Below are positions 55,238-58,572 of a stretch of DNA of 58,572 nt, piece by piece. Position numbers and translations under genes: made by a program. The stretch comes from Pararobbsia silviterrae (lineage in GTDB: Bacteria; Pseudomonadota; Gammaproteobacteria; Burkholderiales; Burkholderiaceae). The notes under the pieces are model-generated. The model was not told the DNA's origin. It was given only the letters and a program-made list of their open reading frames with translations, and ran no database searches. How positions within the stretch are numbered: position 1 is the stretch's first letter; each line of letters begins with the position of its first letter. Location: assembly GCF_003628125.1 (NCBI RefSeq), contig NZ_RBZU01000021.1, positions 1 through 58,572 on the forward strand. Reading direction: 5' to 3'.

Positions 55238-55282
55238 AAAAAAAAGCACATGCGGCAGCGATGAACACTGCCTGCATGTGCT
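55238..55282 (-). terminator. Rho-independent terminator of lpdA
   Basis: On the minus strand a long stem (AGCACATGCAGGCAG with CTGCCGCATGTGCT, one bulge) leads into eight T residues. It lies 55 bp beyond the lpdA stop and ends the pyruvate dehydrogenase transcript. Confidence 0.9.
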
Positions 55283-55336
55283 GGATCGATCCGAACGCGA
55301 GCGTCGCGATCGATCGGGTGCCTTACCGCGTGACGC

Positions 55337-57115
55337 TTACTTCTTACGCGGCGGCGGCAGATCGGTACACACCCCTTCGAACAATTCCGCCGCCATACCG
55401 ACCGATTCTCCGAGCGTCGGATGCGGGTGAATCGTCTTGCCGATATCCGTCGCGTCCGCGCCCATTTCGACCGCGAGACAGACTTCGCTGATGAGATCGC
55501 CCGCGCCGAGGCCGACGATGCCCCCGCCGATCACACGATGCGTTTCCTTGTCGAAAATCAGCTTCGTGAAACCCTCGTCCCGGCCGTTTGCGACGGCACG
55601 GCCCGATGCGGCCCACGGGAACACGGCCTTTTCATACGCCGTGCCTTCGGCCTTGAGCTGCTCTTCGGTCTTGCCCGCCCACGCCACTTCCGGATCCGTA
55701 TAGGCCACCGAAGGAATCTGCAGCGCATCGAAATACGATTTCTCGCCGAACGCCGCCTCAGCCGCAACGTGCCCTTCGTGCACTGCCTTGTGCGCGAGCA
55801 TCGGCTGGCCGACGATATCGCCGATCGCATAGATATGCGGCACATTCGTGCGCATCTGCTTGTCGACGTCGATAAAGCCGCGATCCGTCACCGCGACGCC
55901 CGCCTTGTCGGCGCCGATACGCTTGCCGTTCGGCGTACGTCCGACCGCGACAAGCACCAGATCGTAGCGCTGCGGCTCGGCCGGCGCCTTCTCGCCCTCG
56001 AAGCTCACATAGATGCCGTCGGCCTTTGCTTCGGCCTTCGTCGTCTTGGTCTTGAGCATCACATTCGCGAACCGCTTCGCGTTGTACTTCTCCCAGACCT
56101 TCACGAGATCGCGGTCCGCGCCCATCATCAGACCGTCGAGCATTTCGACGACGTCGATCTTCGTGCCGAGCGTCGAATAGACCGTCGCCATTTCAAGACC
56201 GATGATGCCGCCGCCGACGACGAGCATCCGCTCGGGAAGCGAACGCAGTTCGAGCGCGCCCGTCGAATCGACGACACGCGGATCTTCAGGCATGAACGGC
56301 AGCTTCACGGCCTGCGAGCCGGCCGCGATGATCGCCTTCGCAAACTTGACGATCTGCTTCGTCCCATCCTTCGCGACGACCTCGATGTGGTTCGCACCGA
56401 CAAACGTGCCTACGCCCGTCAGCACATGGACCTTGCGCGCCTTGGCCATGCCCGCCAGACCGTTCGTCATCTTGCCGACCACGCCCGATTTGAACGCGCG
56501 CAGCTTGTCGAGATCGACGACGGGCTTGCCGAACGTGATGCCGTGCGCGCCCAGCGCTTCGACTTCATCGACGATCAACGCGGTGTGCAGCAACGCCTTC
56601 GACGGAATACAACCGACGTTCAGGCAGACGCCGCCGAGCGTGTCGTAGCGTTCGATCAACACCGTCTTCATGCCGAGATCGGCCGAGCGGAACGCGGCCG
56701 AATAGCCGCCGGGGCCCGCGCCGATCACGACCATGTCGCACTCGACGTCGGCTTGCCCGCCAAACTGCGCCGCGGCCGGAGCCGTCGCAGCAGTGGCCGG
56801 AGCCGCAGCGGCCGGTGCAGCCGCCGCCGGGGCCGGGGCGGCCTTCGCGGGCTCGGGTTTCGCCGCGGGCGACGCGGCGCCGCTTTCGAGCGTGAGCACC
56901 AGCGTGCCTTCGGAGACCGTGTCGCCGACCTTGACCTTGATGTCCTTGATCGTGCCGGCCGCGGGGCTCGGCACGTCCATCGTGGCCTTGTCCGACTCAA
57001 GCGTGATCAACGATTGCTCGGCTTCGACGACATCGCCCGGCGCGACGAGCACCTCGATGATCGGAATGTCCTTGTAGTCGCCGATATCGGGGACCTTGAC
57101 TTCGACGAGACTCAT
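55337..57115 (-). CDS. lpdA: Dihydrolipoyl dehydrogenase with N-terminal lipoyl domain
   Basis: A 592-residue E3 subunit of pyruvate dehydrogenase. An N-terminal lipoyl domain (about 1-75, lipoylated Lys in [14 protein letters not shown] near 44) is joined by an Ala/Pro-rich linker (about 82-118) to the flavoprotein. FAD binding is at [22 protein letters not shown] near 126-147, the redox disulfide in [13 protein letters not shown] near 161-173, NAD binding at [20 protein letters not shown], and the active-site His-Glu in HPHPTLGE near 572-579. The ATG at 57115 has AAGGA upstream. It follows aceF by 32 bp. Fusion of a lipoyl domain to E3 is known in betaproteobacterial complexes. Confidence 0.96.
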   Translation of the reverse strand: MSLVEVKVPDIGDYKDIPIIEVLVAPGDVVEAEQSLITLESDKATMDVPSPAAGTIKDIKVKVGDTVSEGTLVLTLESGAASPAAKPEPAKAAPAPAAAAPAAAAPATAATAPAAAQFGGQADVECDMVVIGAGPGGYSAAFRSADLGMKTVLIERYDTLGGVCLNVGCIPSKALLHTALIVDEVEALGAHGITFGKPVVDLDKLRAFKSGVVGKMTNGLAGMAKARKVHVLTGVGTFVGANHIEVVAKDGTKQIVKFAKAIIAAGSQAVKLPFMPEDPRVVDSTGALELRSLPERMLVVGGGIIGLEMATVYSTLGTKIDVVEMLDGLMMGADRDLVKVWEKYNAKRFANVMLKTKTTKAEAKADGIYVSFEGEKAPAEPQRYDLVLVAVGRTPNGKRIGADKAGVAVTDRGFIDVDKQMRTNVPHIYAIGDIVGQPMLAHKAVHEGHVAAEAAFGEKSYFDALQIPSVAYTDPEVAWAGKTEEQLKAEGTAYEKAVFPWAASGRAVANGRDEGFTKLIFDKETHRVIGGGIVGLGAGDLISEVCLAVEMGADATDIGKTIHPHPTLGESVGMAAELFEGVCTDLPPPRKK

Positions 57116-57147
57116 AGTGATTTCCTTCTCGTTGTGTTCGCCAGTCG

Positions 57148-58572
57148 TTAGAGGATCACGCGGCGGAAGTCCGCGAGCAGCGCGCCAAGGTACGCGTTGA
57201 ACCGCGCCGCAGCCGCGCCGTCGATCACGCGGTGGTCATACGACAGCGAAAGCGGCAGCGTCAGACGCGGCACGAACTGCTTGCCGTCCCAGACAGGCTT
57301 CATCGCGCCGCGCGACAGGCCGAGGATCGCGACTTCGGGCGCATTGATGATCGGCGTGAAATGCGTGCCGCCGATGCCGCCCAGCGACGAGATCGAGAAG
57401 CAGCCGCCTTGCATCTGGTCGGGCTTGAGCTTGCCGTCGCGCGCGAGCTTCGAGAGATCGGCCATTTCCTGCGCGATCTGGATCAGCCCCTTCTTGTCCG
57501 CATCGCGAATCACCGGCACGACGAGACCGTTCGGCGTGTCGGCGGCAAAACCGATGTGGTAGTACTGCTTGAGGATCAGCGTATCGCCGTCGAGGCTCGC
57601 GTTGAACGTCGGGAACTTCTTGAGCGCGGCCACGACGGCCTTGATCACGAAGGCAAGCATCGTGACCTTGACGCCCGACTTCTCGTTTTCCTTGTTCAGC
57701 GTCACGCGCAGCGCTTCGAGGTCGGTGATGTCCGCTTCGTCATTGTTCGTGACGTGCGGAATCATGACCCAGTTGCGATGCAGATTCGCGCCCGAGATCT
57801 TCTTGATCCGCGAGAGCGGCTGCGGATCGATCGGGCCGAACTTCGTGAAATCGATCTTCGGCCAGGGCAGCAGATCGAGTCCGACACCGGAGCCCGCGGC
57901 AGGCGCGGCCGCAGCCGGCGCGGCCTTCTGGCCCGTCATCACGCCCTTGACGAACGCGGTCACGTCTTCTTGCGTAATCCGGCCCTTCGGACCCGTTCCC
58001 GCGACGCGCGCGACATCGACGCCGAGCTCGCGCGCGAACTTGCGCACCGACGGGCTCGCGTGACTATTGCGCTTGGCGCCGCCCTCACCGGCCTGGATCA
58101 CGGGCGCTTGCGCGAGCGCCGAGGTCGCGGCCGTCGCGGGCGCCGGCTTGCTCGGCGCATCCGACGGCGCGGCGACGGCGGGCGCCGCCGCTGCAGGGGC
58201 CGCAGCCGGCGCGGCGGCTGGCGCACCGCCGGCGGCTTCGAGTTCGATGATCGACGAACCTTCCGACACCGTGTCGCCGACCTTGACCTTGATCGCCTTG
58301 ACCGTGCCCGCGGACGGGCTCGGCACGTCCATCGTGGCCTTGTCCGACTCGAGCGTGACGAGGGCCTGCTCGGCTTCCACCGTGTCGCCGACCTTCACAT
58401 GGATCTCGATGACCGGGATGTCCTTGTAGTCGCCGATATCGGGCACCTTCACATCGGTGCTGCCCCCTGCGGCGGCCGGTGCGGCGACAGGAGCGGGCGC
58501 GGCAGCCGCCGGTGCGGGCGCAGCGGCCGGTGCCGCCGCGGGTGCCGCGGCAGCCGGCGCCTTCGCGGCCGG
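57148..58572 (-). CDS. aceF: Pyruvate dehydrogenase E2, 5' end beyond window
   Basis: Dihydrolipoamide acetyltransferase, of which the last 474 residues are inside the window. From the right edge: an Ala/Pro linker, a lipoyl domain ([16 protein letters not shown] with lipoylated Lys in [14 protein letters not shown]), a second Ala/Pro linker, the E3-binding domain ([33 protein letters not shown]), and the catalytic domain with HRVIDG near the C-terminus. A lipoyl domain upstream of the cut is likely, since the linker continues to the edge. A GTG at 58452 is not the true start. lpdA follows after 32 bp. Confidence 0.96.
   Translation of the reverse strand, partial: PAAKAPAAAAPAAAPAAAPAPAAAAPAPVAAPAAAGGSTDVKVPDIGDYKDIPVIEIHVKVGDTVEAEQALVTLESDKATMDVPSPSAGTVKAIKVKVGDTVSEGSSIIELEAAGGAPAAAPAAAPAAAAPAVAAPSDAPSKPAPATAATSALAQAPVIQAGEGGAKRNSHASPSVRKFARELGVDVARVAGTGPKGRITQEDVTAFVKGVMTGQKAAPAAAAPAAGSGVGLDLLPWPKIDFTKFGPIDPQPLSRIKKISGANLHRNWVMIPHVTNNDEADITDLEALRVTLNKENEKSGVKVTMLAFVIKAVVAALKKFPTFNASLDGDTLILKQYYHIGFAADTPNGLVVPVIRDADKKGLIQIAQEMADLSKLARDGKLKPDQMQGGCFSISSLGGIGGTHFTPIINAPEVAILGLSRGAMKPVWDGKQFVPRLTLPLSLSYDHRVIDGAAAARFNAYLGALLADFRRVIL

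Noticed and set aside
54963-55491. Several open frames with repeated peptides such as RHRGTEAQ and LCASVPLC
   Set aside because: They are translations of the 8-bp octamer array in different frames and lack promoters or ribosome sites; the array lies between two terminators.

Overview
The window is high-GC, gene-dense chromosomal DNA from a betaproteobacterium, most likely a Burkholderiaceae member (Burkholderia sensu lato). Reasons are the phasin next to the pyruvate dehydrogenase genes, the Nudix-aat-bpt-pyrD block, the mltG-tmk-holB-tatD block, the MarR/FUSC/DUF1656/HlyD/NodT efflux operon and an ssuEADCB sulfonate operon. I see no rRNA, CRISPR array, phage or insertion sequence. The only RNA genes are two tandem initiator tRNAs. 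Both window ends cut genes: a small minus-strand gene at the left and aceF at the right.

Layout, left to right. 1-4.4 kb: partial small gene, GntP-type permease, a chemoreceptor with a sigma-28 promoter, and a small conserved protein. 4.5-8 kb: a VanAB-like Rieske demethylase (reductase and oxygenase) with a GntR/FCD regulator; the regulator's upstream region carries two identical CTGTATACAG palindromes 210 bp apart. 8-12.8 kb: two alpha-glucan enzymes (MGH1-like glucosidase and GH133 debranching enzyme). 13-18.4 kb: marR and an AaeB-type tripartite efflux operon. 18.6-22.8 kb: eutC, eutB, a LacI regulator and an orphan response regulator. 23.3-26 kb: a small membrane protein, a SYLF lipoprotein and a GT4 glycosyltransferase. 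26.2-34.1 kb: Rap1a-like protein, ankyrin protein, tatD, GNAT, holB, tmk, mltG, then divergent ygfZ, a second GNAT and an HSL-type hydrolase. 34.4-36 kb: superinfection-immunity-like protein and a FUSC protein. 36-41.1 kb: ssuBCDAE. 41.3-43.6 kb: five small proteins of unknown function. 43.8-45.9 kb: a second sigma-28-promoted chemoreceptor and two tRNA-fMet genes with their own promoter and terminator. 46-49.5 kb: Nudix, aat, bpt, pyrD. 49.8-53.5 kb: a polar amino-acid ABC binding protein and permease without an ATPase, an IclR regulator, and a PBP7-type endopeptidase. 54-58.6 kb: phaP, two octamer repeat arrays, lpdA with a lipoyl domain, and partial aceF.

Functional themes are use of aromatic compounds, ethanolamine and sulfonates as carbon, nitrogen and sulfur sources; export of aromatic acids; chemotaxis; the N-degron pathway (aat with bpt); and acetyl-CoA supply beside polyhydroxyalkanoate granule formation.

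The clearest signals not explained by genes are: the multi-palindrome region before the GntR gene; two chemoreceptor promoters with good sigma-28 matches, one driving a receptor whose membrane sensor is rich in histidines; and a recurring habit of short degenerate tandem repeats (8, 11, 12, 13 and 14 bp units, each locus with its own sequence) placed at gene borders. I did not find a complete new defence or mobile system. The nearest candidates are the Rap1a-like/ankyrin pair and the superinfection-immunity-like protein.
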